Source: CAYRXM01 sp964428175 (GTDB lineage: Bacteria > Chloroflexota > Anaerolineae > JAFGEY01). Taken from it: 5,484 nucleotides of DNA. The stretch lies in the NCBI GenBank assembly GCA_964428175.1, contig CAYRXM010000208.1:1-5484 (forward strand), in the 5' to 3' direction. Within the stretch, counting starts at the first letter, position 1. Every line of letters begins with the position of its first letter. This document shows, one piece after another, positions 4,391 through 5,484 of this stretch. The notes under the pieces were generated by a model, which worked only from the letters and a program-made list of their open reading frames with translations, was not told the DNA's origin and did no database searches. The position numbers were made by a program, and so were the translations under genes.

Positions 4391-5323
4391 ATGAACGATC
4401 AGCCAATGGGCGAAAATATGTCAGTGCATCGAGCCGGGTTCGTGAGCGTGATTGGCCGCCCCAACGTCGGCAAGTCGACGCTGATGAACGCCTATTTGGG
4501 GCAAAAAATTTCCATCGTCTCGTCCAAGCCGCAGACCACGCGGCGGCGGGTGCTGGGCATTCTGACCCTGGAGCAGGTGCAGATCATTTTCGTCGATACG
4601 CCGGGCATTCACAAACCGCTGCACCGGCTCGGTGAGGCGATGGTTGAAACGGCGCGGCAGGCCATCCCCGATGCAGACGCGCTGCTCTGGCTGGTCGATG
4701 CCGCGCATGCGCCGACGGAAGAAGACCGCCTGATCGCGCAAATCATCGGCGATCTGGCGCAAGACATCCCGCTGATTTTGGGCCTGAACAAGTGCGACCT
4801 GCTGCCCGAACCCGAGCGGGAGGCGCGCGCCGCCGAGTTTGATGCGCTGCTGCCCGGGGCGAACGCGGTCTGGGTATCGGCGACCAGGGGGGAAAACCGC
4901 GAGCGGCTGCTGGCGCTGTTGATCGACTGTTTGCCCGAAAACCCGCCGTTTTACCCGGCAGACCAGGTCACAGACCAGACGGAGCGGGTCATCGCCGCCG
5001 AGTTGATCCGCGAGCAGGCGCTGCTGCGCGCGCGCCAGGAAGTTCCGCACGCGGTCGATGTGCTCATTGACGAGTTTATCGCGCGCAACCCCGACCTGAC
5101 CTACATTCACGCCACCCTGATCGTCGAGCGAGATTCGCAAAAGGGCATTTTGCTCGGGCAGGGCGGCAGGATGATCAAGGCGATCAGCCAGGCCGCGCGC
5201 CGGAAGATCGAAGAGATGATCGAGACGCGGGTGTACCTGGAGCTGTGGGTCAAGGTGCGCCCCAAGTGGCGGCGCAAAGACGGCGAATTGAAACGTCTGG
5301 GCTATACTCCGCCCGGACGCTGA
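4391..5323 (+). CDS. era: GTPase Era (30S ribosomal subunit assembly)
   Basis: Era binds the 3' end of 16S rRNA and helps mature the 30S subunit, acting in the cytoplasm and near the membrane. From the ATG at 4391 the product is 310 residues; from 4418 it is 301, the length of E. coli Era. Numbered from 4418, the GTPase domain has G1 GRPNVGKST (13-21), G2 region QTTRRR (39-44), G3 DTPG (60-63), G4 NKCD (124-127) and G5 SAT (154-156). The C-terminal KH domain has the VERDSQKGILLGQGGRMIK segment (236-254) with its GxxG-like loop and the conserved ending LELWVKVRPKWR. All hallmark residues are present. AGGA (4379-4382) lies 8 bases before 4391, favouring that start; 4418 remains possible. A TTG at 4355 lies in the palindrome and is rejected. 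The gene converges on a histidine kinase gene, with four bases between the stops. Confidence 0.96.
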   Translation: MNDQPMGENMSVHRAGFVSVIGRPNVGKSTLMNAYLGQKISIVSSKPQTTRRRVLGILTLEQVQIIFVDTPGIHKPLHRLGEAMVETARQAIPDADALLWLVDAAHAPTEEDRLIAQIIGDLAQDIPLILGLNKCDLLPEPEREARAAEFDALLPGANAVWVSATRGENRERLLALLIDCLPENPPFYPADQVTDQTERVIAAELIREQALLRARQEVPHAVDVLIDEFIARNPDLTYIHATLIVERDSQKGILLGQGGRMIKAISQAARRKIEEMIETRVYLELWVKVRPKWRRKDGELKRLGYTPPGR

Positions 5324-5327
5324 TACC

Positions 5328-5484
5328 CTACTCGCGGGGCAGGGTAAAGACGAACGTGCTCCCCTTACCCGGCTCGCTGTCCACCCAGATGCGCCCGCCG
5401 TGCGCCTCGACCACCGACTTGACCAGGTACAGGCCCAGCCCGGCCCCTTGTGTGCGCCGGCTGAGTGCGGTTTCGACGCGGTAA
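5328..5484 (-). CDS. Histidine kinase, C-terminal ATP-binding fragment (cut by window edge)
   Basis: Reading leftward from the window end, an open frame of 51 residues stops with TAG at 5330-5328. It shows the end of a HATPase_c domain: the G2 box GAGLGL at residues 13-18, then YLVKSVVEAHGGRIWVDSE, GKGSTF and the closing FTLPRE. In sensor kinases this is the ATP-binding catalytic domain that phosphorylates the conserved histidine. The helix YRVETALSRR before the box matches the usual region ahead of G2. The start, sensor domains and dimerisation histidine lie beyond the window, so neither the signal nor the partner regulator can be named. Absence of a start codon is due to truncation at the window edge, not to a broken gene. 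Confidence 0.92.
   Translation of the reverse strand, partial: YRVETALSRRTQGAGLGLYLVKSVVEAHGGRIWVDSEPGKGSTFVFTLPRE

Overview
The window looks like chromosomal core-genome DNA from a free-living, moderately GC-rich bacterium. The gene set (RNase Y, RecX, Era, MobB, a small two-domain S1 protein) and the S1 protein's charged C-terminal tail are reminiscent of Chloroflexota (Anaerolineae-like). That assignment is an impression from protein style, not a proof. There are no rRNA or tRNA genes, insertion sequences, CRISPR arrays or phage genes.

Layout. On the minus strand, recX (2290-1637) and rny (1630-92) form a tight two-gene operon, with a long hairpin just after rny. Upstream of recX is about 350 bases without a gene. 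On the minus strand it reads as a promoter (2670-2644), a highly structured RNA starting near 2640, and a near-perfect Rho-independent terminator (2342-2307). The terminator's U tract stops three bases before the recX Shine-Dalgarno sequence. This is the geometry of a transcription-attenuating leader, and I do not recognise the RNA as any known riboswitch or housekeeping RNA.

A visibly AT-rich divergent promoter region with nested inverted repeats follows (about 2690-2980). It holds a consensus-like promoter for a plus-strand gene encoding a two-S1-domain RNA-binding protein (2984-3709). Then come mobB (minus, 4304-3804) and era (plus, 4391-5323). These two diverge from a short intergenic region centred on a 14-bp perfect palindrome that overlaps the candidate -35 elements of both genes. 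The window ends inside a histidine kinase gene on the minus strand (5484-5328), of which only the C-terminal ATP-binding part is present. It converges on era with four bases between the stop codons.

Functionally, RNase Y starts mRNA decay, the S1 protein binds RNA, and Era assembles the 30S subunit, so the neighbourhood leans towards RNA metabolism. RecX modulates RecA, and MobB serves molybdenum cofactor maturation. The most unusual feature is the roughly 330-base structured leader in front of recX-rny. It has several mutually exclusive pairings, including a candidate anti-terminator.
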